From NCBI GenBank assembly GCA_015680685.1, contig MNCI01013746.1, positions 578,552 to 642,551 on the forward strand: a DNA stretch of 64,000 nucleotides, in the 5' to 3' direction. The notes under the pieces are model-generated. The model was not told the DNA's origin. It saw only the letters and a list, made by a program, of their open reading frames with translations, and made no database searches. Of the stretch, positions 9,764-21,060 are shown in pieces (within the stretch, counting starts at the first letter, position 1; the number at the start of each line of letters is the position of its first letter). Source of the stretch: Gnetum montanum. Taxonomy: Eukaryota > Streptophyta > Gnetopsida > Gnetales > Gnetaceae. Both the position numbers and the translations under genes were made by a program.

Positions 9764-10620
9764 GCAGCAGCTGCTGTTGCTCTTGTTGTTTCTTGTGCCC
9801 AGTATAGAGTTTTCGTGTTATAGAGCTCTGTAGCATTAGCTGATGATGATGATGATGATTGTTATTATTCTCTTTTTGTTTCCCTAATTCATTTTTGTTT
9901 CGTGAATCAAAACTTAGACCGCGGTAACCCTGAATTCAAGTGCAGTTTGGCCGCGATCTAATTGGGTTGGGGCTGGGTTCGTTGGTTGGTTGGTTGGTTG
10001 GTTTGGCAGTGTAGTGCAATTAGGGCATTCGTCAATCATTCAATCCATCCCTAAGTCGGACGGATCGGGTCGGGTCATTCATTGCCGAGTGGTCATGGTG
10101 GTGGCGTTGTTATTGTTATTCATGTATGCATGTTCTGTTCATATACCGCCAAAATTGGTGCTCTGCTGTGGGGGTTTTGTTTGGCTCTTTTTGTTTATGG
10201 AATAGAACACCAAATTGTGCAAGCTTTGAAGTGTCTCCCCCTCTCTCTTCCCTTCTCCTTTTTCTCTCTGTGCCGGCTCTCTCCTTTGGATGTCTCTGAT
10301 AGCAACACTGTTCGAATTCATTTTTTCGTGTTCGAAGTTACAGGTGATCATATCAGATGAGTTTCTTGTGTGAATCATCGGCATGGGTTCCTGTCGTAAT
10401 TCCTGTATTTCTTTGCTGCTTGATCGTTAAAGATGATGGTTACAGCTGACTCGCGATTTATTTCTTCAACGGTTGGGTGCTTTCTTTTGTTTATGACACC
10501 AGAGACTGTTGGTCCGTCAAATTTGTTTTCCCTTTGTTGTCTGTCAAAAATCATACAAATGGAGAAATAAAAACACACATCTATTAGACAGCCAGTGTAT
10601 TTATGTCGTGGAAAATAAAA
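9764..10620 (+). other. 3' flank/3' UTR region of the S40-like gene
   Basis: It contains a GAT microsatellite (9841-9858), a GGTT tetranucleotide array (about 9980-10002), and AATAAA-type polyadenylation signals at about 10567 and 10609. No further coding exon was recognised. Confidence 0.4.
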
Positions 10621-12764
10621 TTTTCAGTTTGAATTTCATACGGAATATGAGTTTAGGAGCGTTAATTTTGCTGCATTTTCACCCACTATTAAAGATTCTG
10701 TTTCTCTTTCAATGAAACAGAGGCTGTATCTAATGGCTATTAATCTCTCTGCCTTTCTGCAGCTTTCCCCATTGTCCTTGGTCCGTTATTTTCGAGAAAA
10801 GTTTCTTGTTGCACAGGATTAAATGTGTTTGTCTACTTCGCAATAATTGGAGCACAAACTTAGAACTTGTTAACCAGCTGAGTTAGTAATTCTCTGTGAG
10901 ATACCGAGACGCAATTTCGGGATCGAGATCCCTGATCACTCAGAAAGCAATTTTTGGGATTGGCTCAATGCTCAGCCTGCGGATGTTGTTGTAATGTGCA
11001 TATTTTGTCTTAGACCAGTGCAATCCATTTCTGTGATGAGATCACTTGTCTTGTCTATCAGCCAAGTACTGTTTATGTGCTGCCTTATTGGATCACAGAA
11101 TAATTTCAGTTACGACAAACTAGGAAATGGTTTGCGCCTTTTGCGAATCTTTTGCCCATACATAACGCTATGCTTTCAGTCCTAATCAATTATGCTAATA
11201 TTGGTATTTCTCCGCTTTAGTGCAAGGGAAATTACCTTTTGAACAACGAATATTTAATATTAACAAATCCGATACCATAAGTCAGCTCAAAAATAAATTA
11301 TAAATCCAACAAACCCATGTTTGTATGTGACAAAACTGAAACTTCACAACATTAAATTATGCCATTGTCAACCTAAAAAACTATGGGCAGAATTAGAAAC
11401 AGGATTTCATATTCATGTCAGGTATCTTTCATTTCTTAACGGTTGAATACCATTATCATATTGAAATAATTGGCTTATACCTACTAGCATAGATGAAATA
11501 GTTGAAAGCAACGTGTCATAAATTATGGATACTGGGACATGATGAATAGAACTGTGATTAAACGCAGGCCGTGGATTGCTAATAATAAAAGCATCACAAA
11601 AGTGGAATCCCAATAAACAAGATAAGGTTGAGGTGGAGGTGGTGGTGATGATGATGATACCACCATTTTATCTCTTTCTAATCTAAGAACAAAAATTATT
11701 AGAAGGTTCATATTCCATGCATCCACCAATCCGGAAAGCTCCATGCAGTCTAATCGAGCAAGTAATTATCTCTTCGGGGGTTTCCGTTTTGACAACGTAA
11801 GTAACAGAGAATTTCGCTGCTACCGGGCAAACTCATGAATCATGATGCTGGTAAAAAAGAAGAATGAAGGCTGGCATTCGAGGAGCCAGGATAGAAGCAG
11901 AAGCAGCAGTATCATAATAATAAAGATAAAGATAAAGATATTGATGATAAAAAAGCTGCTTCCAGGATTGGAATATGTTGTCATCCAACTCTGCAGATGG
12001 GAACATGGCATGTGTCGTTTAGCACAGCTCGGTTAATAGACGTCTCGTCACAGGCATGGAATCCAAACCAGGGAGCTCTCCATTGCTTTTCTATCAATAA
12101 TTCCAGTCCTGGTTGTGTAATCATTGTTGGTTTTTCTGTATTCCATGACAGTGCTCCTGCCCTCAGCGCTCATTCAAGATTCTGCTAAGATGGTTTCTGT
12201 TTGCTGTCAACAATATGACAAAAGCATAAATCTAACCTGCAGCATATGTTAACATACAATAATTGTTCTCTGATGTATCGCTGCATTACGGTTGATTTGG
12301 TGGTGGTGTTCTCAAACGCCACGTCCTAACTGACCCCAGATGTCAACAACCACCGTTCTAGAAAAGCAATACAGTCATAAATTATTGGGACCGTTCATAC
12401 ATTTGCTACCTGAACTATTGGTGTTTGTCACGGTTGACTGGCCATAATTCTAAATCAATATTCAAATTCATTTGCTTAGTTGCCGTGGTCATCGATCGTT
12501 TTTCATTTACAACGGTGGAGCTACGTGGTTGGAGAAGCTATGAAATTTTGCTGATAAAATATATTCTGCTTGCTTATCCATCATTTTACTTTATGACACG
12601 CATCTCCCACTTGGTTACGGCAGATGGCTTAATATGTTGAGGAACCTAAAAGAATGACTATAAGTTAAATTATAGTCAAATTAACATATATTAAGGTATT
12701 ATGGGTCATGAAGAGAGTCCACAAAAAAACATGATAGGCAAATTAAGATTTATATATATGTATT
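10621..12764. other. No gene recognised; low-copy-looking DNA
   Basis: Moderate GC, no repeat similarity to the rest of the window and no ORF with a motif. A GTG/ATG-rich microsatellite (11631-11660) and an AAGATA array (11925-11941) are present. It could be non-coding flank or contain exons too short to recognise. Confidence 0.5.
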
Positions 12765-12903
12765 GAATTTACTTCTACTATAACATTTTAGATCTATCCA
12801 ATCACTTTTCGAATTGTTTTATGATTTTTTTTAAACATAACTCAACGTACATAGTTGGAATTGAACCTACGATTTAGATTTACAAGGCAAGACTTTTACC
12901 AGA
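12765..12903 (-). mobile_element. SINE-like copy, diverged
   Basis: It shares with 2700-2866 and 5035-5192 the order: GATCTATCCAATCAC-type block, T run, AACATAACTCAACGTA, GAATTGAACCTA and the final CAAGACTTTTACCA. The 5' end is degraded. Confidence 0.35.
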
Positions 12904-13329
12904 AACATAACGTCAATACAATAGCATTTTTTGTTTGTTTATCTTTCTTTGTTTTTTTTAAAGGAAGGGTAGGGGGTAGAGTTGGGATGGTTATCTACCC
13001 CAAAAAAGTATTAATAATCAACAAAAAAAAATTAGAGTACATCACATGCTTAATCGTTGAGTAGAAAGGACCAAAAGCAACATGAAAAGGAATAGCTTTT
13101 CAATTTTACAGATGTTTGCTCATGTGTACATCTTTATAATATATACTTTGAAAAATTAATAAATTAATTATTAGTAGGGAGGATAGTATAACATTTTCCA
13201 TATTCGTACTTGAACTTAAAATAGTAAAAAGATTTAATGTAGCAACAAAAAGCTTTGACAAATTATCAACTTAAGAGGAAGGTGCAAAAGTATATACTAG
13301 CACATGTTGTGTCTATCATTATTGACCTT

Positions 13330-13610
13330 AAGTTGTTGAGACTTTTTGGCATTTTCTATAGTCCTCTTGTCAATATAAGATTTAACCATAGAGTAGATAG
13401 TAATCTTTTTATATAACGAAAAATTTTCCTTACACATTGTTTATTTAAATTGATCAATACTTTCTATATCAAAAGTATTCATAAAAGCTTTTGGTTTCTC
13501 TAGTTTCTTTATTGCCATTTGATCATTCTTGTCATTAACATAAACTTGATTTTTTATTGTTTTAGCTTTAGATTATTTTTTAATCCTTAATTTTAAAACT
13601 TTCAAACCAC
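13330..13610 (-). pseudogene. Second copy of the copia gag-like remnant
   Basis: It parallels 420-690 in order and spacing: TAAGATTTAA, TTGATCAATA, CATAAAAGCTT, CTAGTTTCTTTATT, GCCATTTGATCATTCTT, AACTTGATTTTTTAT. The minus-strand frame is closed by stops. No zinc knuckle was found here. Confidence 0.35.
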
Positions 13611-13875
13611 TCACTTGATTCACTTCGTTTTTTGATCCTCTCACTACTAGAGGTAAGCTTTAGATCATGGAGGCCACAAACCTTTGGGTTATGATAGAAA
13701 ATTTTTCAAAATTTTTCTAACTTCCCAAGGTTTACCCATTAAAATAATATTAAAATACTTATTCTAAATAGGGTTAAACCTTACAAACAAACTTTGGTAG
13801 CCAATCATTAAAATAATATTAAAACCTACCAAGATCACAAACAAACATAAGTGTAACCCAATCTAATAAGGAAGG
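13611..13875. other. AT-rich spacer, no gene
   Basis: A partial internal duplication with ATTAAAATAATATTAAAA at 13739 and 13805 is the only visible structure. Confidence 0.5.
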
Positions 13876-14657
13876 TGATGAGTCGCCATTTTAGTTAACC
13901 ACGATATTGCAGCCTGTCTCCTCATCTATAAATAAGAGGTAGATAGATCCAATAGGCAGTTTTTTGTCAGTTCTTAGTTTAAGTGTTAAGTTTTATGTAG
14001 TTCTTCTCTTAACCCTTCTCTCCTAGTGTATGCCTGTAGTGTGGTGATTGTAATTGTACGACATCCTTATTCGAGTGTGACGTATTTGGACACGCACATG
14101 ACCGAAAATAAAGATTGAGATTACTTCATCATTGCAGCATTCACTTAGCTTAATTATTTATTTAATTGTTATTTACTGCTTTCTTAGTTAATAGCTCTTC
14201 ACCCTAAACTCCTATTAAACGTGGAATGAGTACGACTTGATTACGAGCATTTAAGTGTGACTACTTGGTAACCCAGTAGTGTACCTAGGATCTGCGCTTG
14301 GTAATCCCAGTGGTAGTCATGCACGAAGTCCAAGATGTGTACGAATGGTCGAGGAATGGATGCTCATCGCACTTATGCTAGCTTAGATTCTCTCTCACCC
14401 TCTCTCTCTTAGCTTAGTTAATATCATTTCCCATTGTATTCAGGAGTAGCAGTAGTATAGGAACACATCATACACCTCATTCTAGACTAAACCATACATG
14501 ACAAAGTTAACACTAGTCCAGATGGGAAGACAATGAACTGTTACCTAAGGATAACTGTCTTGATACCACAACTAGCCTGTCTGCGGAGTTTGACCGGATC
14601 GTGCGTGAAATGCTCGTATTCGTATGGTTGAGTGTAGGGGTACCTCGCCACTCATCA
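13876..14657 (+). mobile_element. 5' LTR of a truncated gypsy element (family A)
   Basis: A 782-bp LTR starts TGATGAGTCGCC and ends CACTCATCA, directly followed by a primer-binding site. It contains CTATAAATAAGAGG (TATA, 13928) and AATAAAG (14107) in the same order as the LTRs of Element 3. The GATATC palindrome array is reduced to one degenerate copy (ACGATATTGC), so this copy lacks most of the array found in its relatives. Confidence 0.88.
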
Positions 14658-14658
14658 T

Positions 14659-14676
14659 TGGCACCGTTGCCGAGGA
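14659..14676 (+). other. Primer-binding site, tRNA-Asp
   Basis: TGGCACCGTTGCCGAGGA matches 16 of 18 bases of the site complementary to the plant tRNA-Asp 3' end (TGGCGCCGTTGCCGGGGA). It lies one base after the LTR. tRNA-Asp priming is usual in Athila/Tat elements. Confidence 0.88.
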
Positions 14677-14772
14677 TGGTGCTAGTTATCTAGATTAGGA
14701 ATTAACGATATATCTTTTAGAAAGAAATAATTATAAAAAGTCACATATAAACTCACACACAATCGCACAACC

Positions 14773-15045
14773 ATGACTCTCCTACAAGACTATAATAATG
14801 CCACATCTAGTGGGGAAGTTTATTGGAGAACCAACGAATTATATGACAGTGAGGATTGGAGTACGCAACCTGAGGTGGGGGTTTCTTATAAACATAAACG
14901 AAGGCAACATCGTCTCAACGCATGAAAGCATAACTTACTGGATGACGATGAACCCCTACTGGCCACTACAAGCCTAACGCAAATGCAAGAGGTTGTTCGA
15001 ATAAATAGTACAAGTGTGAGTTAGGAAGAGAATGATTACATGATC
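14773..15045 (+). pseudogene. Truncated start of gypsy gag
   Basis: From the ATG at 14773 the frame parallels the Gag start of Element 3 (ATG 51513), with the same acidic NELYD-EDW region and the QDD/LDD-DEPLLATTSLTQ block. It loses similarity after about 15045, where unrelated sequence begins. At the codon corresponding to a TGA in Element 3 this older fragment still has CGA. Confidence 0.75.
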
Positions 15046-15489
15046 CCTTGATTCACAGTTTAGGACTATGGTTGAACTTAGGAACTAAGTCTACGAAATT
15101 CAATTGAATCACTTGTGCACACTTGTGATTCATATGGTTGGGCATAGGGAACTAAGTTTACGGAATTCAACCAGAATTATTGATTAAATGGTTGACTAAG
15201 TACAAAATAAAAAGGAAAAGTATGATAAAAATGGTGAAATAGTAGAGAAAATCAAGGAATCCCTCTTGAAGGTAAAGCTACTTTGATGACTAGTCTAGAC
15301 CATTTTAGGAAATTAAGTTAAAAGAAGGCCAAATGTTGATCGACATCAAAGAAACTTTTCAACAAGAGTTGACTTGATGAGTATATCTGCATGATTTTTG
15401 TTTATATTTACCTTTTTCAAAAGAATCCTTTGCTTTTTAATTTCCTCCTAGATATTGTGATATTGTATTTTAATGTATTTCATTTGGGT
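15046..15489. other. LTR-end scraps and unrecognised AT-rich DNA
   Basis: 15060-15170 repeats pieces of a family-B LTR end (CACTTGTGATTCATATGG, GGTTGGGCATAGGG), duplicated and out of order. The rest has no recognisable structure. Confidence 0.45.
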
Positions 15490-16170
15490 GTAGAATATGC
15501 TTATGGCACTTTGACTATCACAACCATTATTTATAGGAGTTTAAGTGATGCCAAGTTCAACTATTAGTCTTTGATGTCATATAGCCTCTCTGCATGCTAT
15601 ATTAGTGGTAACATATTTAGCTTCAGTTATAGATTGAGGAACACAAGATTATTGTTGAATTTTCCAAGAAATAACATAAAAAAAAGATTAAACACATATG
15701 TAGTAGTATATTTTCTACTAGCAAGGTCATCATCCCAATATGCATCAACAAAGTCATGAAGTCCAATCAAATCATTCTTCTAACAAATCCCATAATTTAT
15801 AGTACCACAAACATATTAGAAGACTCTCTTCACTACAATCCAATGTTGTTTTCTTGGATTAGATATATGTTTACTAAGTTTACCAACAATGTAAGCAATA
15901 TCAGGTCTAGGAGAGGCCATTGCATATAATAGACTACTAACAACACTAGCATAAGGAATTTTAATCATGAGCTCTTTATCTTCTTTTATCTTTAAGCATC
16001 GTTCAACTCAAACTTTGAGGTTAGTTTCATAGGGTATAGCCACAGGCTTGCAATCTTGCATTTAAACTTTTTAAAGATATTTTCAACATATGCACAATAT
16101 TCAAGATAAATCTTTTTATTATCCTTGTCTCTTTTAATTTCCATGCAAAAAATCGTTTATGTAGTACTTG
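15490..16170 (-). pseudogene. Ty1/copia RT C-terminus and RNase H remnant
   Basis: On the minus strand, from about 15970 down, come an IPYASVVSSLLYAMASPRPDI block, ISNPRKQHW, and GLHDFVDAYWDDDLASRKYT. These correspond to the segments that join copia RT to RNase H (typically PYASAVGSLMYA..RPDI, SNPGKEHW, and D-DWAGD-RKST). About 150 bases upstream (16120-15990) a degenerate connection-type region is visible. Frame breaks and missing active-site RT motifs show it is a decayed fragment. It is opposite in strand to the solo LTR downstream. Confidence 0.75.
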
Positions 16171-16440
16171 TTAAGATTTTTAATGGGTGGATCACCAAGC
16201 CCAAGAAAATAGAAACACTTTGATGGTTATTGTAACATAACAATAGTAATACACTGTGAATGTCATGATGTTACTTACATACATAATACTTGAATAATTA
16301 AGAATGTGAACAAAGAGGGATAACATTATATAATATGCATGTGCTATTCTTATGTTATCCACTTCACTCTTTAAAGGATTGAAATCAACACTTATATATG
16401 TTAAGATAAATGGTCATGTTAATAGAACGAATAGAAATAA

Positions 16441-16660
16441 AGTGTAGTTAACACTAATTAAATAATACAAAGAATAAGACTATTTGTAACAAACTCTAAA
16501 CAATAGTATACTATATCAACAACATAGATGGTGTTGTACACCATGATGATGTATACAAACTCTCATGGTGTATACAAAATATAGACATCTATTAATATGT
16601 TAAGCTTGTATAATACATTAAATCTTTAACACTAACCCTCAAGGTTAACATGGAGATCAA
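16441..16660. repeat. Dispersed repeat, copy 1 (with 20491-20690)
   Basis: Shares ACATAGATGGTGTTGTACAC, the GTATACAAAATATA block and ATGTTAAGCTT with 20491-20690 in the same order and strand. The two copies are about 4 kb apart and could be a diverged LTR pair. No TG/CA ends or primer site were identified. Confidence 0.45.
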
Positions 16661-17424
16661 TTATGCTACTTTACTATCTAAAACCAATTCTGTGGCATTC
16701 ATAAGATAAATGATAAGTAGAAACATTGCTTCATTACTAGTCTCCATGACACCATGTAAATTAGAGATTCATAAGCACAAATAATGATTGTGGAGTAATG
16801 CATTTAAAGTAGAATTTCCTTTAAGATAATGCATTTCATAGTGAGCACTATATGGCCAAAATAATCAAAAGTTATCTCTCTAATCAATAAAATTATGATT
16901 ATAAATATAATATTATGGTGAGCAACTTTTATTTTTCAAACTAATGTTATATATCATTTTGGTCATTTAAATATTTCCAGAAATGTAAAGGAAAAAGGAC
17001 TAAAGATGTTGGGGTAATTATCTCCTTCAAAATAGATTATGATATAACTAAACATGTATCTATAGAAAAGAAAATACATGCTTATCATGGAAAATTAAAA
17101 TTAAATAAATTCATCATCTAACTTAGGAGGTTTAAGTTAATAAATGCAAATAAGAAATTATAGCATGAATCATGAATCAAAAAACTATTTTATATTTAGA
17201 TTTGATAAATTATCGAAGATATTTAATGATGACTTAGCTTTTGAATTTAGAACAAAGTCCTTCACCATGAACTCTTCAGGAAATATAGAAGGTTTAGAGA
17301 ATGGTAGTGGAACATTGTTAGTTGATTCTTTCATTTCTATATTAGCAGATACCCTTTTCAACTTAGCTTGTACTGTATTGTATTTTGCCAGAATCAATGG
17401 TGGCATCACAATGGTAACAGGTTG
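16661..17424. other. AT-rich DNA, target region of the family-B solo LTR
   Basis: Holds a 98-codon frame at 17144-17440 and a reverse frame at 17185-17427, both interrupted by the LTR inserted at 17430. Neither shows a known motif. Confidence 0.4.
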
Positions 17425-18299
17425 CAACTTGATAAGATGAATTTTTGTGAACTAAGATATTAGGTATCTAATATTGGAGCTTTGGTATCAAAGCACATTT
17501 TACATCATCAGATATTTGATATTGAAGGATGTGTGCCTGCTTATAAATACAACACTTGGATGCATGATCCAAATAACTTTCATTCCATCCTTAGGTAGAT
17601 TCTTTTAGTTTATTTTCATAGTTTTAATAATAAAGTAAATGCCCATAGTGTGGTGTTGAGCAGTTGTATGGAATCTTTATTTGAGTGGTCATGCCTAGAA
17701 ATAAAGATTGAGAATGCTTTTCATCATTGTAGCATCCACTTAGTTTTTACTATTTTACTTTGCATAGTTTTTACTACTTTCTAGATAATCATTTACATTT
17801 CCAAGTACTTTACTTTACTTGTTCATTAGTAAACCGAAATGAGTACAATTAATATCGAGTGTTTAACTGTAATGTTTGGTAATCCCAGTAGTATTATTGC
17901 TTGGTTTGCCAAGTAGCATAATGTTTAGTAATCCTGGTAATGATTACATGAGCCCAAGATGTATATGGTAAGCCAAGACCAAATGCTCATCGCTATAGGC
18001 TAGAGTAGATTTACATTACCACCATTAATTAGATTTAGATTGTTATTCTTGACTTTCATCATGTTCAAAACTAGGAGCATTAAAGGCCAAACAACATCAA
18101 TTATCATATGCCTCACTTTGGACTAAACCATACGTGACAAAGCTACCACTAGTCCAAGTGCAAAGATAACATCCTACGATCAATGCTTAACAATCTAGAT
18201 GCCACAACTAGTCCCATCCATGAGATTTGATCAGATTGTGCGTGAACGTTTGTGATTCGTATGGTTGGGAGTAGGGGTTACTCGTTGCTCATCACAACT
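17425..18299 (+). mobile_element. Solo LTR, family B (17430-18294), TSD CAACT
   Basis: An 865-bp LTR begins TGATAAGATG at 17430 and ends GTTGCTCATCA at 18294. Identical CAACT pentamers flank it (17425-17429, 18295-18299). It contains CTTATAAATACAAC (TATA, near 17540), AATAAAG signals (17627 and 17700) and the CATATGCCTCAC-GGACTAAACCATACGTGA block also present, diverged, in family A. This is the only complete family-B LTR in the window. Confidence 0.9.
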
Positions 18300-18520
18300 C
18301 ATAACCCTTCCAAATATATATTTTCAAAATTCTTTATAATGAGATATGAAATATTCATTCACTACCTAGTCTTGTAGGCTACTCATTATAGCATCCAATT
18401 TCTTTCATTCTTCATTAAAAGTCTCTAGAAACTCACTCTTCTGATTAATGAGATCTTTTATTTAATTTTGCATTAAGTCTAGATTTTATTAAAGTTTAGA
18501 AATTTTATTCTTCATTTTAA

Positions 18521-18665
18521 ATTTATCTTTCTAGTGGTACAAATATTGGCCTAGTAACCCTAGGTCATAAATTCAAGGTTTTCTTCTACTAGGTAGCACT
18601 AAGTTATAAACTTCTATAAATCTAGGGATGTACATATGTTTCACTTATTTTAGGTTCCAACATCC
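18521..18665 (+). mobile_element. SINE-like copy in forward orientation
   Basis: CTAGTGGTACAAATATTGGCC, then CTAGTAACCCTAGGTC, AAATTCAAGG (degenerate B box) and the tail ATAAACTTCTATAAATCTAG. This is the reverse complement of the order seen at 2885-3036. Confidence 0.45.
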
Positions 18666-20290
18666 TCCTCTCTTCAAATTCATTATTCTTATCATTAGTG
18701 CCTCCAATTTATATACCAACTCCATCTTTATGCTAGAACCCATGATGTTTGTTGCTTGCTTTAGTGATGCTAACTCTTGAGATTTCTGCTTTACAAATTT
18801 TAATACACCTTCATCCTCTCCCTTTAACTTTGTAAAGGCTTTGGCATATTTTTCCAAATTTAAAACCTTTATTTGATGCCTTATTTCATGTCAAAGTAGC
18901 ACCAATCACCATTTTATTATTTCTTAGCATTTTACCATAGGCTTCAACTCTAAAATAATGTCCCATCACAATGTAGTTCATGATCATCAGTTCATACAAT
19001 AAATCATTAGTTATCACAATGAAATTAATCTTTGAAAACCTATTGAGATCTTTATGTACCATGCATCTGATTACTAATGGAAAGTCATCCATATTGATGT
19101 TCCTAAAATTTTTTTATGCAACTTTATTGTAGAGTGTTTCTTCCACGAGGCTTTTCTCCATTGATGCCTTAAAGAAATTAATGATTGCTTCTTTATGAAC
19201 AACCTTATGTTTAAAGCTACGATGTTACATTAAAACATGCACCATGGATAGAGTTGAATAATCATTTTTAATTGCTCTACCCCTCAACTTAGACATCTAT
19301 GGGTTGTTTGATTTCAAGAAGCTCTATGATAGTCTGCTCTAGCTTTGAGAAGACTTCTAGAAATAACCATGAAACCAACACTTTATTTTTACTCTTTATT
19401 GTCATTATGGCTTTCATAATATGGATAATATTAAAGACTTTGACAAATTTTAGCATGAGATGGCCATAGGAAAAATAAGGAGTAGAAGTAGTGTAACATA
19501 GCTTCCCTTCAACTCCATGTTTAAAGTTGACAACCAGTCCACATAGCTTTCCTCCTTGATATAATAGAGGTTAGGAGATAGCATTTTTCCAATATTTCAT
19601 AGCTAACCAACAATCAAATAATATTAGCTAAGCCAAAATATGAATCTTAAGTTGTGAATTTAGAATTATTAAGGTGGTAGCGATGCAAGCATTTCTCCAT
19701 TCTTCTTTGTTAACAAAGCATTATAACAACTAATGCCTAGGGAACACAATTCACATTAATGCAAAATATGTTTTCACTATTTGAAAATATAATCATAAGA
19801 ACCTCTTTGGGATCATAGAGGCTCTCTAGGTCTTTCTAGCCTAATAGATAAACCAGTTGTTATTATAGGTCTTGACAAAATTGTCAACCATCACATTATT
19901 CTTAGACACTATGAACTCCACAAATTGCATTAGGCGAGACCTATCTAGTTTAGCACCATGGCCCAACTTGACTAGTTTTTTAAGCTAACATTCTTCCTTT
20001 AATAATAGTAAATCTTTCATTTTGGTGATAATAGCTTTATAATGAGCAATCATGGAACAATGCAACTTAATTCTCTTAGTACCAGATTTTAATGCCAAGC
20101 TAGGACCCTCACCATGGGAGGATCCACAATTATTCCTTGGTCATGGTACTTGTAGTGGTGAAGGCAACAAGGATTTAATCTATGTATTTTCTGAAGAGGT
20201 TGATGAAGGGATTCATTAATTGTGCTTCCTTTTGATGATCCTTGTTATTGTTCACACCCTCTTCCACCATGAGTGATTTTTGCAAATAGT
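18666..20290 (-). pseudogene. Decayed reverse-strand coding region, unrecognised
   Basis: The minus strand has a run of short open segments (19092-18886, 18857-18645 and closed stretches up to about 20290) with protein-like composition: Lys/Met-rich helices, MVHKDLNRFSKINF, KAFTKLKGEDEG. Stops and frame changes separate them. It may be the gag-like or accessory part of an old mobile element. No motif fixes the family. Confidence 0.3.
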
Positions 20291-20490
20291 TGATTTACAA
20301 CCTATAAGAATACAAATAACCAAAATTAACCTAAAAACTTATAGGTTGTAAATAACTTATAGGTTGTAAATCATATAGTAATGAATTTCTCTCATATAGT
20401 AATTGATTGCGTTAATTCATTAAGTTATTTACATATAGTAATCGTGCTTTCTCTCATATAGTAATTGATTTTGAAACATAATGAGTAGTT

Positions 20491-20690
20491 AATCCAATTA
20501 AAGAATACAAAAAATAAGAGTATATATAAAAGAAAATTTTAACAATAATGAGTACAATATACCAACATCATAGATGGTGTTGTACACTGTGACGGTGTAT
20601 ACAAAATATAAACATCGATTAACATGTTAAGCTTATAGAATAAAAATGAAGTTTCAACTCTTTTTAACTATATATACCTCCAAGACATTT
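20491..20690. repeat. Dispersed repeat, copy 2 (with 16441-16660)
   Basis: See 16441-16660. Immediately left (20330-20470) a short motif CTCATATAGTAATTGATT and ACTTATAGGTTGTAAAT occur repeatedly in the same DNA, a local microduplication cluster. Confidence 0.45.
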
Positions 20691-20924
20691 AGGCAATTCA
20701 ATATTTTGGTAGAACACAAGTAGAATGAGAAGATGTGTTAAGTATTACTTAAACTTGCAACTTCTTGTTTGCATAGTACTTGTAAGAATTTTAGAACCCA
20801 AAATAATTTTACTATAAGCATAGCCTAAAATATATATCCAACATGATTTATTAAAGAAATTATAGGGGAAACAATAGTTATATGCATTATTAACTAATAA
20901 AAGTTTTTGTGGCTATTACATATC

Positions 20925-21060
20925 TATTGTCTGGGGTGGAGGAAGAGTTGGAATCCAAAAATAATTGTAATATAGGTGTACCCCAAGATATATAGTCCGA
21001 TTAGAACTTTATAACTCAACATTGTCTACTAGAATCAAACCCATGAATTAAAGCTTTCAA
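20925..21060 (-). mobile_element. SINE-like copy
   Basis: Minus-strand tail GGTACACCTATATTACAATT and the purine-rich stretch GGGGTGGAGGAAGAG parallel 2885-3036. The A-box end near 21055 is degraded. Confidence 0.4.

Noticed and set aside
17481-17496. TTTGGTATCAAAGCAC, resembling a tRNA-iMet primer-binding site
   Set aside because: It lies inside the family-B solo LTR, which is bounded by a perfect CAACT duplication, so it is not next to an LTR end.
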